DNA of 64,000 nt from Amborella trichopoda (lineage: Eukaryota; Streptophyta; Magnoliopsida; Amborellales; Amborellaceae). Made by a program: the position numbers and the translations under genes. Shown in pieces: positions 55,701-62,359 of the stretch. The stretch's first letter is position 1; each line of letters starts with the position of its first letter. The stretch is taken from the NCBI RefSeq assembly GCF_000471905.2, contig NW_006494931.1:4606891-4670890 (forward strand). Reading direction: 5' to 3'. The notes under the pieces are model-generated. The model saw only the letters and a list, made by a program, of their open reading frames with translations, searched no databases and had not been told where the DNA came from.

Positions 55701-57937
55701 GCACATAAAAGAAAGGAATCAATTCAGGGTCAACTACCAAATTTCTAGTCTGAGTATATCATATTCCTCCATAAGAAATAAAATACCAAAATACCCCTAA
55801 ACACGAGTAAAATATGAAAATGAAAGAAGGCGTTAAGCTATCACCTGTACAAGCATCTCTTGCTCCCCAACTGCCTTAATTAGAATGGAAAAAAGTGATA
55901 GATCGACTCCACTGGGCAAAAGTGTAGCCTCAGCTAGAAGAATGGCAGCTGACATGCAACCGAGAATGATAGCCAAGAATTTCTCCAGCTGCTTTCTAAG
56001 AACACAACGCCATACCCATTCTGCACAGCAATTAGTAACTTCCAGATAAGACTTATACATGTATAGAATATGTTTCAATGATCAATCTAACGCACTGAAG
56101 CAGTTAGACTTGCATAGACACATAGAAAGAAAGAATGGAAAAAAAAAAGATCCATTATGGCTTCCAGTTTAAGAAAATGCAGTTCAGGGATACCATGCAA
56201 GCCACCACACACAGACCCTTTTGGATGCATCATGAAAAATTATTTTCACTAAAATTTTCATTTGAAATAAGGTGCTTCTAGTGCATATCGGGTGTTAATG
56301 CAGTTCCTCAAGCAGAAAGGGTGAAAATTGGATGGCAATAGCATTTCATTCAAAATCAATTACTTCTGACTGCAGAAATATAGAGTTTTCTTTAAACTGG
56401 TCACAAATAAAGGGCTTTCAGGGCAATTTTGAAGAAATGAAAACCTTTCTCCAAAGGAGAAGTGCATCAGAAATAATGAAATCCAATAATTCCAGAATAC
56501 AGGAAATAATTACCCATCGTATCTAAGATGGGAGCAAGGGTCCCAGTCCGACTGGGTCGGAAACTTGAAATATATTTCCTGTAACAGTATAAATTTGGTA
56601 AGTACAATCACAAACATACAAAAAACATGAACTTCAATAAAGCATCTTGAAAACTCAAAACTGCAATCATTTTTGAGACCAAACAAAATCCCATTTTCAT
56701 GAAGGATGAAGGGAATGGACACTGATTTTTCACTGACATGAGCAATTCTGTCTCGTACTATTCTAATTGAGGTCCAAAACTCCAAATTCAAAATCATAAA
56801 CAGGCGCAAATGTGTAGGATGTTGCTTAATAGTGTCTAATGACCTTAAGAGTGAATGCAGAAGACCCACCATAATGGCACCACGAGATTTTTACTAACAC
56901 CCAAATGATATATCAAACATTCAATAATTTCATTCTTCATTAGGTTCTCCACTGAATAAACATGAAGTTGATGCTCTTGCAAATAATTTCAGGATTCAGC
57001 CTAATCAACACTGAACTTCGATACTCTTATTTTCCATTAGGTTTTCCACTTAATAAACATGAAGTTGGTGCTCATACAAATAATGTAGAAATTTATCTAA
57101 CGAAGTCCATTAGATTGTAAGGGCTCGATTAGAGAATCCCACAGCAAGTATACTTTCTAATCATTTCTGTAAGAGATGGTGTAATGTGTAGAGCATTATG
57201 GGTATTACATTACTGGGTTCACAATTTCGCTCTGTATTTATTTTGTGATTGCCTATTGTAGGACACATGTTATTAGTCACTATGTCCAATAGTACCTGTG
57301 TATCTGCAAACAGTATATCACCATAGATCCCGGATTCATAGAAAGTTTTGGCAAAGTTTTACCTTCACTGCCTACCTAACACAACCCACCTCTTTTATCC
57401 GGGCTTAGGATGGGTTAAGGGAAAGTTTAAGGTCCTCACCTTTCTTAGACCAAACTGCAGACAGTATATGTTAAAATGAATGGCCTGTGGATCAAAGCAC
57501 GAGTGATATTAGCCTTTTTCTCCAATGGCATCTGCATAGAGTATATATTATAATAAATGGCAAGTGAATCAAATTGATCCATATGCCATTTCATTATTCT
57601 ACTACTTACAGTTATACAGATTCCATTAGACATAAAGAATAATACCACCTGTGTCCTTATAGTGCGCAATCACAAAATACACACAGGAGGTGATATCTAC
57701 AACACATAAACCATCTCATATAATTTCTTCCATAGCAAGCTTAAAATATTTACTAATGAATACTCAGTCCTGTGCAAAGAGAACTTAACTACCATACAAA
57801 GATTCTAAGAATGATTAGATAGAGAACCCAATAATTAAGGTCCGATGGTAACAAACCATTCTGTCGAACTTCCACGTTCATAATTTTTAATTGTGTCTTC
57901 AAGCTCGAGGGCCTCAGTGACATAGGTCATATACTCA
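18801..57937 (-). CDS. LMBR1-domain membrane protein (LMBRD2-like), 3' eight exons
   Basis: Eight exons on the minus strand join in phase: 57857-57937, 56514-56578, 55845-56020, 54460-54590, 54268-54352, 40500-40713, 40271-40377, 18801-19349 (stop TGA). They encode about 468 residues matching the plant LMBR1-like family (At3g08930/At5g01460 type): a cytosolic helix (EALELEDTIKNYER), then transmembrane segments (FLAIILGCMSAAILL, AFVPLMYMCICTYYS, IYPLIMVVYTLLVASNFF) with signature blocks PSGVDLSLFSILIK, SLTPRQTSSVSLLMICS, ARYAPPISYNFLN, GNIDDAVPFFG and DMDGFDPSG, and a long hydrophilic tail ending near SSSESLDEIFERLKQ. LMBR1 proteins are polytopic membrane proteins; animal LMBRD2 is linked to GPCR signalling, the plant role is not established. 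The N-terminal exons lie beyond 64000. No stop or frameshift was found, so the gene looks functional despite introns of 20.9 and 13.6 kb. Confidence 0.95.
20053..20070. repeat. target-site duplication of LINE-1 (3' side)
   Basis: aacttgacacatcatgtt recurs at 27045-27062, on the other side of the element. The final Ts merge with the poly(T). Confidence 0.95.
20286..24376 (-). pseudogene. LINE-1 ORF2 (endonuclease, reverse transcriptase, RNase H), decayed
   Basis: Begins MKIFTWNIRGLGQ at 24376. The AP endonuclease has WNIRGLG, ALVETK and GGDFNVTRW; a stop (W to tag) precedes GGDFN at 23968, and the catalytic SDH motif reads TIDP. The linker carries DNTISVLKVNNN and DKAPGPDGFPI. The reverse transcriptase (22765-22109) has FIQDRQILDGILVAHE, KAYDHVDW, GLHQGDPLSPFLF and the intact YADD box. 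A thumb/zinc-finger region follows (GGLGTRTL, NTALLGKWWWRL). RNase H (from ~20740) keeps its acidic residues in NFDG, YAEVMALL, VEGDS and VDLL. At least four frameshifts or stops break it. Confidence 0.92.
24450..27037 (-). pseudogene. LINE-1 ORF1 (RNA-binding/gag-like protein), frameshifted
   Basis: Starts MPSSSRYLPSHLSKCW at 27037. After a frameshift, 26711-26124 carries the plant-LINE ORF1 domain (TFSFHGASCLLRPW, VWLTFNHIPLLAWTPE, RVLVEVLDPSLIPRTLWIEV), which resembles DUF4283-type nucleic-acid-binding proteins. The remaining ~1.6 kb is open in shifting frames and very rich in Pro, Ser and Leu, unlike a folded domain. No CCHC zinc knuckle is seen. Confidence 0.75.
27045..27062. repeat. target-site duplication of LINE-1 (5' side)
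   Basis: Same 18 bases as at 20053-20070. Confidence 0.95.
27063..28489. other. intron sequence, nothing recognised
   Basis: AT-rich filler of the large intron. No coding signal or element terminus seen. Confidence 0.5.
28490..29330 (+). repeat. dispersed repeat R2, copy 1 (LTR-like, with TATA-type box)
   Basis: Contains actttgat.ggccaat.atgaac, gactcatgggtct and ggttatt.gg-type blocks in the same order as 62360-63345. It ends in a promoter-like ctatataagg box (29290) followed by a CT-rich leader. This looks like a decayed LTR, inferred only from the layout. Confidence 0.45.
29330..29411. repeat. CT-rich/(CT)n microsatellite
   Basis: Two CT runs, the longer about 14 units at 29386-29411. 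Confidence 0.9.
29524..29528. repeat. copia target-site duplication GGTCA (left)
   Basis: Repeated at 35093-35097. Confidence 0.93.
29529..29743 (-). repeat. copia 3' LTR
   Basis: 215 bp from tgttagagaatatag to ggattttaaca. Closely related to 34871-35092 and 37320-37537. Confidence 0.93.
29744..29755 (-). promoter_or_regulatory. copia polypurine tract
   Basis: Read on the minus strand as CTTGAAGGGGAG immediately before the TGTTAAAATCC start of the 3' LTR, the usual plus-strand primer position. Confidence 0.88.
29760..34480 (-). pseudogene. copia gag-pol remnants
   Basis: In 5' to 3' order on the minus strand: a gag region with a damaged zinc knuckle (CTPSRCTNHTADKCWDK at 33386-33721); protease block WVIDSEASDHMTG (32690); GAG-pre-integrase with GHCRLGH and integrase fragments (32394-31400); reverse transcriptase with GYLQTFDIDYSKIVAP, WQLDVKNSFLHGDL and the YVDD box (31066-30582); and a frameshifted RNase H ending LGMGDIYGPA next to the polypurine tract. 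The expected DSGAS of the protease reads DSEAS. Many stops and frameshifts make it non-functional. Confidence 0.9.
32780..33290. repeat. foreign segment in copia with 171-bp tandem duplication
   Basis: Between the protease and gag blocks, a sequence starting atcagcaagaaacacacaat (32770) is repeated with a 171-bp period (32941), both units running to agcccatccatgccc. It does not encode copia protein in any frame and interrupts gag-pol, so it is probably a nested insertion. Confidence 0.7.
34859..34870 (-). promoter_or_regulatory. copia primer-binding site
   Basis: TGGTATCAGAGC on the minus strand, complementary to the 3' end of initiator tRNA-Met, directly adjacent to the 5' LTR. This is the standard plant copia site. 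Confidence 0.95.
34871..35092 (-). repeat. copia 5' LTR
   Basis: 222 bp with the same TGTTA...TAACA termini as the other LTR, slightly longer owing to small indels. Confidence 0.93.
35093..35097. repeat. copia target-site duplication GGTCA (right)
   Basis: Matches 29524-29528. Confidence 0.93.
35098..36210 (+). mobile_element. LINE-3: 3' fragment of a different L1 subfamily
   Basis: Plus-strand translation gives the zinc-finger/RVT region (PVPNKVQSFIWVLQG, LQRRGFSLPNQCIMCLEEEE) and an RNase H domain (FLRLNTDGSALRNPGPSG, TFAEAVALLERL, ILVEVDSTN), ending in A-rich sequence from about 36209. Stops and frameshifts are present and a run of 16 C (35689-35704) sits just before RNase H. The residues differ from LINE-1 and LINE-2, so it is another subfamily and is antisense to the host gene. 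The copia element inserted near its 5' limit; the exact 5' border is not clear. Confidence 0.8.
35685..36110 (+). pseudogene. LINE-3 RNase H domain
   Basis: Keeps the first Asp (NTDG), the Glu (FAEAVALL) and the second Asp (VEVDS); the region of the last catalytic Asp (SEADWLAKQGA-like) is reached only after stops and reads TLRLTDWQNREHL in one frame. Confidence 0.75.
36340..37192 (+). mobile_element. pyrimidine-rich, A-tailed element (P1), copy 1
   Basis: A CT-rich 5' half (cctctctccc, ccctctctaccctcctc), a short gene-like middle with no clear frame, and a 3' end containing gagcacccgacatgtggg, ctgcc, then ttatataaagaatttctc and a run of A (37181-37192). The end resembles that at 47330-47415. 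It could be the 3' untranslated part of LINE-3 or a separate non-autonomous LINE-mobilised element. Confidence 0.45.
37193..37610 (-). mobile_element. copia LTR + PBS + leader fragment between 74-bp direct duplications
   Basis: 37320-37537 is a third copia LTR (TGTCA...TAACA), 37308-37319 its primer-binding site (gctctgatacca on the plus strand) and 37267-37307 about 40 bp of the copia leader, matching 34818-34858. This 271-bp piece is bordered by two near-identical copies of host sequence: 37193-37266 and 37538-37610, both ending caaaccctagatctgaaagg then tattgcctaa. A normal copia insertion gives 5 bp, not 74. Confidence 0.85.
38081..38126 (+). mobile_element. RTE-type LINE tail (terminal fragment)
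   Basis: gacgaccccaattaattggg followed by aaaaagctctg and ATG-type triplets, as at 5720-5768. Only the last ~46 bp are recognisable. Confidence 0.6.
38132..38204. repeat. two tandem 37-bp units
   Basis: tctggaaagtacatcaaag and tctggaaaatacatcaaag, each followed by t.ttatcatctaa. Confidence 0.92.
38205..40270. other. intron sequence, nothing recognised
   Basis: Plain AT-rich intron downstream of exon g. No element termini or coding signal seen. Confidence 0.5.
40271..40377 (-). CDS. LMBR1-like gene, exon g
   Basis: 107 nt; acceptor gatcag, donor GTATGT. Encodes RSWLEQGSNVGEHVIPLARN, then NFNNM and an acidic stretch. Ends in phase 0, matching the start of the last exon 20.9 kb downstream. 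Confidence 0.96.
40500..40713 (-). CDS. LMBR1-like gene, exon f
   Basis: 214 nt; acceptor ttgcag, donor GTGAGT. Encodes RMGNIDDAVPFFGKGFNKIY, the last transmembrane segment (PLIMVVYTLLVASNFF) and ADDMDGFDPSGIIILQK. It sits alone between the two giant introns with exon g only ~120 bp away. Confidence 0.97.
42836..42843. repeat. target-site duplication of hAT-B derivative 1 (CCTCTGTC)
   Basis: Matches 43592-43599 (CCTCTATC) at 7 of 8 positions. Confidence 0.85.
42844..43591. mobile_element. hAT-B derivative 1, non-autonomous (748 bp)
   Basis: Ends CAGTGATTCAAAAAGC and, reverse-complemented from the right, CAGTGTTTCAAAAAGC, with an 8-bp duplication carrying one mismatch. The last ~200 bp (reverse complement of 43400-43591) closely parallel 58562-58750 of the larger hAT-B copy, including cctaggcggcctggggggtc and tataaaatataagaattagg. 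It has no transposase, so it is an internal deletion derivative. The left 170 bp is packed with gcctaggc/gcctgggcgg motifs. Confidence 0.92.
43592..43599. repeat. target-site duplication of hAT-B derivative 1 (right)
   Basis: CCTCTATC, one mismatch to the left copy. Confidence 0.85.
43852..44884. mobile_element. hAT-like non-autonomous element (1033 bp)
   Basis: Left end CAATGTTCAAAAATGC..GATTCGG; right end, reverse-complemented, CAGTGTTTGAAATTCGG. Flanked by ggtgaatt (43844-43851) and ggtgtatt (44885-44892), 7 of 8 matching. The right subterminal 200 bp holds many gcctaggc-type palindromes (gtgcctaggcggg, tgcctaggcaggc, cgcctaggct). No coding sequence. The core is AT-rich and not shared with derivative 1. 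Confidence 0.85.
44893..46400. other. intron sequence; unrecognised minus-strand open frames
   Basis: Two minus-strand open stretches, 45307-45567 and 45600-45869, read as Pro/Ser/Leu-rich peptides (SNFLINSPNIFSTQPL, LPLLLEALHSLSPPQ) separated by one stop. I do not recognise them. They may be part of a decayed retroelement. A short interstitial run similar to plant telomere repeats (aaacctaaaccctaatccct) occurs near 46279. Confidence 0.4.
46411..47415 (+). mobile_element. pyrimidine-rich, A-tailed element (P1), copy 2
   Basis: Begins with a CT-rich block containing a 268-bp tandem duplication (start of units 46416 and 46684, both ttcac.atc.ccctccccca and both containing ctctctcagctctctt) plus a 68-bp repeat at 46581-46683. 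It ends with gagcacccaatatgtggg, tgcc, tttatcaataaaaagttaac and a few A residues, resembling 37070-37192. No complete reading frame. Confidence 0.45.
47416..48204. other. intron sequence, nothing recognised
   Basis: Very AT-rich, T-biased filler with no element termini seen. Confidence 0.5.
48205..48438. repeat. three tandem ~76-bp units
   Basis: Units start at about 48205, 48280 and 48358. Each has ta.taatagaa(ga)t, ttggatt, tg..gtacttatgt-type sequence, tct/gcat and ttgctttt. A partial unit precedes at 48176. Degenerate but clear. Confidence 0.8.
48815..49083. repeat. two tandem ~142-bp units
   Basis: catgaagttggtc.atgttt begins at 48815 and again at 48957; both units end gacagt....gcatca/gacatca and share tttatgtgga and tccataa blocks. 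Confidence 0.82.
49494..49830. repeat. compound microsatellite cluster (TA, CT, GT) with a duplicated block
   Basis: The block tatagcagcaattgatgata plus (TA)n occurs at 49496 and again at 49574, then mixed CT and GT runs to 49820. Open frames here are repeat artefacts. Confidence 0.93.
50237..50250. repeat. target-site duplication of LINE-2 (3' side)
   Basis: tttctgttgagatt, repeated at 53826-53839. Confidence 0.9.
50251..53825 (-). mobile_element. LINE-2: 5'-truncated L1-type element (~3.6 kb)
   Basis: On the minus strand it starts at 53825 inside the endonuclease domain and ends in a poly(A) tail (T run 50249-50265), with a 14-bp target duplication. It is the same family as LINE-1 (RMGF, LINE.....G.FP, QGDPLSPFLFAI and RNase H context nearly match). 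ORF1 and the start of ORF2 are missing, as expected for incomplete reverse transcription. Confidence 0.94.
50516..53825 (-). pseudogene. LINE-2 ORF2 remnant with internal deletion
   Basis: Order: endonuclease part (VLALTETKQPEPTLQLI, WVIWSPSEHLL, then PTSDHCLILLN with the SDH motif kept), linker (ERPFSEEEI, DKAPGLDGFPIGPFK), reverse transcriptase (SSFIKDRKILYGALVAHE, YDHVDW, QGDPLSPFLF, YADD near 51860), and RNase H (NFDGCSLGNPGP, AEAMALLLGL, ADLLARD). Between YADD and the zinc-finger region about 0.7 kb present in LINE-1 is missing. In RNase H the VEGDS Asp is lost (reads MKGN). Several frameshifts and stops. Confidence 0.88.
53826..53839. repeat. target-site duplication of LINE-2 (5' side)
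   Basis: Same 14 bases as 50237-50250. Confidence 0.9.
53840..54267. other. intron sequence, nothing recognised
   Basis: AT-rich sequence between LINE-2 and exon e. Confidence 0.5.
54268..54352 (-). CDS. LMBR1-like gene, exon e
   Basis: 85 nt; acceptor tgttag, donor GTGATC. Encodes MVARYAPPISYNFLNFIRL, then DGKKTTFEK. The 107-bp intron to exon d is ordinary; the intron that follows is 13.6 kb. Confidence 0.96.
54460..54590 (-). CDS. LMBR1-like gene, exon d
   Basis: 131 nt; acceptor atgcag, donor GTAAGT. Encodes VTAFVPLMYMCICTYYSLFK and then SLTPRQTSSVSLLMIC, with a Ser codon split across the intron. Confidence 0.97.
54591..55844 (-). other. 1.25-kb intron of the LMBR1-like gene
   Basis: Donor GTGATA after exon c, acceptor atgcag before exon d. 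No repeat element recognised. Confidence 0.9.
55845..56020 (-). CDS. LMBR1-like gene, exon c
   Basis: 176 nt; acceptor gtgcag, donor GTGATA. Encodes WVWRCVLRKQLEKFLAIILG, then CMSAAILLAEATLLPSG and LSLFSILIKAVGEQEMLVQ, including one transmembrane segment. Confidence 0.96.
56514..56578 (-). CDS. LMBR1-like gene, exon b
   Basis: 65 nt; acceptor ttacag, donor GTAATT. Encodes KYISSFRPSRTGTLAPILDT, the family's KYVSSFRxxRxGKLGxxLDT block, in phase with both neighbours. Confidence 0.9.
56941..57110. repeat. two tandem ~97-bp units in intron
   Basis: taggtt.tccact.aataaac then atgaagttg.tgctc and caaataat recur at 56941 and 57038. A second approximate pair (unit gcagacagtatatgtt / gcatagagtatatatt, period ~82) follows at 57452 and 57533. 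Confidence 0.82.
57857..57937 (-). CDS. LMBR1-like gene, exon a (most 5' in window)
   Basis: Acceptor tgcag before 57937; donor GTTTGT after 57857, a weaker version of the consensus. Encodes EYMTYVTEALELEDTIKNYE and the first two bases of a Trp codon, corresponding to the cytosolic stretch that follows the EEYYRYKS segment of the family. The preceding exon is not in the window, so the intron upstream exceeds 6 kb. Confidence 0.85.
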
Positions 57938-58553
57938 CTGCATGAACATTTTAAGGAATATTAGACATAGCACCACCAGTATCGATGAAAGAAGAGGGCC
58001 AGACTAGGAGCAAAGTAACAGAGAATGCATATGATTCTAACGTATCAAGATACAATGCACATAAATTCTTCCTATCCAAGGAAAACGTTTCCTAGAGCAT
58101 AATGTGTCTGAGTGCATATGTGTGATAGACCTGCATTTCAAACCAAGTTAAAATGTCCACCTGATCAGTTTCTACCATATAGAGCAAACACACCACGTAC
58201 TCATGCATAATGGTAGTTAATGAATTGGTAGGTCAGCAAGCATCTAGGTTATGTGAATCTAATTTTGCAATCGGAAAACTGTCCTTAATATTAGGTAATA
58301 ACTACAGCATATCAAAGTCTAAGCAGCACTTGAGTTCAATATTTCTAATATCTAATTCTTATCTGAAAACCTAGAAAACTCACACCAGTACTCATCCCAA
58401 ACATCATGGATTGAACCATTACAATTCACATATGATTTTCTATTTTGTCAATAATAAAGCAAACTATAGGGGTACTGGGTACTATATAAACCATTGTCTA
58501 TATAGGGCAGGTTGAATTGACTCCTCTAGTGACATTGTGCTTGTTGAGGATGA

Positions 58554-58561
58554 TATAAGAT
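58554..58561. repeat. target-site duplication of hAT-B (TATAAGAT)
   Basis: Matches TATAGGAT at 61127-61134 at 7 of 8 positions. Confidence 0.85.
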
Positions 58562-61126
58562 CATAGTTTCAAAAAGCACTAGGCAGGTCCTAGGCGGCCT
58601 GGGGGGTCCAAGCCACGCAACGCCTATGCAAGCGCCCAAAACCTAGGCGGCCCAGTTGAATCCAAAAAGGATTCTACTGTTATATATTGTATAAAATATA
58701 AGAATTAGGTATTTAGGGCATATCAGAATGGAAAGTATACTACACATTAGCACACACTCCATAAGTATAACCATAAGTCGGTCCATAATCCATATCCAAT
58801 TAAAACTTAAAATTTACCATTCATAGTTCAATCAAAGTTCAAAGTTTAATAATTATTCAACATTCATCATTCATCATCAAAAAAATTAGGGTCAGCTGGA
58901 TTGGCATCATAATCATCAGACTCGTCACCCTCCTCAACATATTGGTCGTCCTCCTCCGTTTTTTCTGAATCTGCCTCTTCTTCCTCATCTTCCTCCTCCA
59001 CCCTCATTCTCTGTGCAGAAGATCTAGTGGCCCTAGGAGGGTCCGATGATGTCCCTAAAACATCCATGACCAAGTCCCATGTCAATCCTTCAAGCCCCTC
59101 GACCTCATCATTATCAACTAACCACTCCATAGCATTGTCTATATTTTTTATCTGATGGGCTCTCTCTTATCTCTTTTAGCAAACCTAACCTTCAAGAATC
59201 GATTATACTTGACAATTTGACATAAACAAAGTATTGAGCCTGTTTGATTCAAGCATGTTCCTTCTCGTCGTATGAATCTAAAAAAATCAAATGAAACTAA
59301 TTAAAATCTATGGTTCATGTATTATTAATACAATTATACAAATTACCCTTACGGCCTTACCCCTTCAAAAGTACTCCAATTGCGCTCACAACCGGATGAG
59401 GAAGTGGTTAGGTATAAGATCCGAATGGCCAACTTTTGTAAATTTGGAGAACTACACCCATGTTGGCTTCACCAATTGGCTGCAAAGATATAGAATAAAA
59501 TCATAAATAAATAACAGAATTATAAAAATGAAACATGATTACTTGAACTTGATAAACTTAAGAATATTATTACACCCTGGATCAATTTTGGTCGTCTGCC
59601 TAATCGTCATTGGACTTCTAAAGGACTTTAATGAGCACTTGTAATTTATCAGCGCATATAATATCCTAGATATCAGGATCAGGGACTAGCACATCTACAC
59701 ACTTATTAAATCCAGTCATTTGTGTGTATATTCTTGTCAACATAAAAAAAAGATGGGTTCAAATAATAACCAACTGCATGCAATCGCCGATGTAGCTTCA
59801 TATCCCACTTCTCATCAATAATCTCCAAACAGGCTAGTAGCTGTTCTCTTCATTATCAAAATTTTGGGCTCTCTCTTTTGCATTTCTCCATAGTCTCATA
59901 TATATAACCCATAGAAGGCTTGTCACTATCAACTATGTGAAGGACTTTGACTAGAGGAAAAATACCTTAAGAACGTCCTTCACCCCTCGTCAAAAAGCCT
60001 TAGAAATGATAATATCTCTCCCCTTCTTCTCAACCTGATCCTTGGACCACTTGCATGCTCTCCAATCATCCGAGGTAAACATCTGCCTCAACTGCACTCT
60101 CCTCGAATGTATGCTATCTAGGCATAAGTACCAGGTCACAAATCTCGTGACCCCAGGCCTCACAATCTCTTTCTTCTTTGAAAATCTACGCATCATGCTG
60201 ACGGTGAGATGGTGGCCATAAATGAAATTTGTAACTGACTTTGCCTTCTTCAAAGCACCTGATATCTCGGTTAAACCGCCAAGAGCCTCAAGCATGAGGT
60301 CTATACAATATTACAATCTGCTGCATATGGTGTCCAAAAGATTCTAAGATAAGCTATGCGCAACAAATTAGCTACATTAGGAGAAGCATTGTCTGTGACA
60401 ACCTGGACAACATGATGCTCCCCAACCTCTTTGATTCCCTTCTCTAAAACTTAGAATATGTAATGGCCATCATGGATATATTAGAAGTATCAATAGACCT
60501 CAAAAAAAAAGTCCCTAAAGGACAATTTACAGGCAAATTCATCTGACTTCTTCTCTTCCTATCACTCCAAGCATCAGTCATAATAGAAACTCCATATTGA
60601 GCCCATGCATCCTTCTTAACTTCTACAGCTTCCTTTGTGACACTCACCGCCTTTTTCAAAAGAGGCTCTGAAAGCTCATATGGGGTTGGAGGGTTTCATC
60701 CCAGGCCCAAATTGACCAATTTCCTCTACCGCAGCATAGAAGCTTCTTAAACGAGCGGTATTGCAAGGAATGCCCGCCTCATAAAACCATGTAGCAAGAT
60801 AATAAGCAGCTCTATCTCTCTCTTCCTTCTCCATTCTATTTTCAAAGGTGATTTTCTTCTTTGTTTTCTCTCCTGCAATCCAAGGGGCAAGCCGAGACAA
60901 AAAACTATCCATAGGGCCTCTAACCCGAGGCCTATTACTCCCAGAACCAAAACCAAAACCAGAAGCAATTATAACTCCCTTTCCCTTTCCCCTAATAGTG
61001 GATTGTTCTACTTCTACCTCTTGACATCCCTCCCCAATCCCATCCTCATCACTATCATCATCATCATAATTGACTCGAACCCCAGACGCCGCCCAGGCGC
61101 TAGGCGATCCGCTTTTTGAAACACTG
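58562..61126 (-). mobile_element. hAT-B: larger copy with transposase remnants (2565 bp)
   Basis: The right end, reverse-complemented, is CAGTGTTTCAAAAAGC; the left end is CATAGTTTCAAAAAGC. An 8-bp duplication with one mismatch flanks it. A decayed transposase runs on the minus strand. Termini and the first ~190 bp match derivative 1 at 42844-43591. It lies in the intron upstream of exon a. Confidence 0.93.
58867..61080 (-). pseudogene. hAT-B transposase, decayed
   Basis: Minus-strand blocks in order: MDSFLSRLAPWIAGEKTKKK and AAYYLATWFYEAGIPCN (60912-60676); VSIMTDAWSDRKRR with the first catalytic Asp (60600); VVQVVTDNASPNVANLL with the second Asp and FWTPYAADC (60420-60310); KKAKSVTNFIYGH and RPGVTRFVTWYLCL (60295-59990); the dimerisation domain LQKLAIRIL and GCERNWSTFEG near 59370-59470; and an acidic tail (58867-59130). 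Catalytic and dimerisation motifs survive, but stops and frameshifts separate the blocks. No BED finger is recognised, so it may have been lost. Confidence 0.88.
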
Positions 61127-61134
61127 TATAGGAT

Positions 61135-62350
61135 GCATTTGATCTTTCAGATCTGGGTGACTTTGAAATACCACCTGCAGATTGCAATGGCTTATTCGTA
61201 GAGAGAGATTTACTTATCCCAAATTAAGTATGCAAGATAGTTACTGACCAAAACTGGGACAGCGAAAAACCCTTTGATTTCCAATGGAAAAGAATTGCAC
61301 ATGTGGAATATAGAATGTAGAACCAGCTATGTATCTGGTGTAGAGGAGCTTGTTTTATTTGACTATTATACTTCTCATTATATTGAGAAAAATTCTTGAG
61401 GCTTACTCAGTTTCATCAGGTTGATTAGCTTGCAGTTTAACATATTTAGATATTCATAAAATTCACAGCTAACAAGCTCACTTATTTTTCGTCATTCAGA
61501 GAATTCTATTTCAACATAAGCCAAAACTGATAAAATTGCATACAAACAAGTATTTTTTTTAAGGTAACCACATGGAAGACATTAAGACATGGTATTTGTT
61601 TGGTCCAATGGTAGGTAGATTAATTGTGCCATCATAAATGATTAGGAAGTTACCACATATCATAAGCTGACTTTTGGGGTGCTAAATTCATGTATCCTTG
61701 GTCTTTGACTAAACCTCTATGGTGTTTTTCATGTATACAATCTCATGCTTTATTTTCATGGATTACACTCTTAAGTGGTATATGCTCTATTTGGGTACCT
61801 AGAGCAAGGAATGAGTAGGGAGCTGGGCTCTGTCTAGGACATAGCAGGCCCAGTCACTTTCTCCTTGGTATGCAATTAGGCCATGGCCAGATAAACGAAC
61901 CCACACCTTTGGCTGTTCATGGTTAGAATCATGATGCACATTGCCAAAGAAGGTCCATCAGTAACCTGTCGAGGCCGGCATGGCAAGGGTGTTTTGTGGC
62001 TAGGAGATGAAAAAGGCTCATGTGGTGTAGGATGTATAGAGGCTTGTGAGGACAAGTGCCTGCAAACCTCGGCAAAGGAATCCTACACAACATGCATGTT
62101 ACTAGTTGCCTAGGATCTATATGATCCTAGAGAATCTAGGACTTCTATAATCCTAGAGAGTCTCAGATCAGTGTGATCCTAGGTTTTTATTGGGTCTGTG
62201 TGACCATTTGCATGCATTTGCTCGAGAGAAGCTTCCACGTAAAACGAGGAAACCTAGGAACTCCCATACAAATATTTAAGGTCTGTGCCCTAGACCCTAA
62301 ACTTGTCCTTAGGAAGAGCACCTGGAATCTATTACTACTAGCGGAATATG
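61135..62350. other. intron/upstream sequence, nothing recognised
   Basis: AT-rich. No further exon of the LMBR1-like gene was found on the minus strand here. Short open frames at 61919-62113 and 62173-62391 have no recognisable content. A small repeated phrase (gatcctagagaatctagg and variants) occurs at 62107-62190. Confidence 0.45.
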
Positions 62351-62359
62351 GCACTTCTA

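Noticed and set aside
56510-56872. 120-codon frame on the minus strand ending SDWDPCSHLRYDG
   Set aside because: It overlaps exon b out of frame; the in-phase reading KYISSFRPSRTG fits the family and joins both neighbouring exons.
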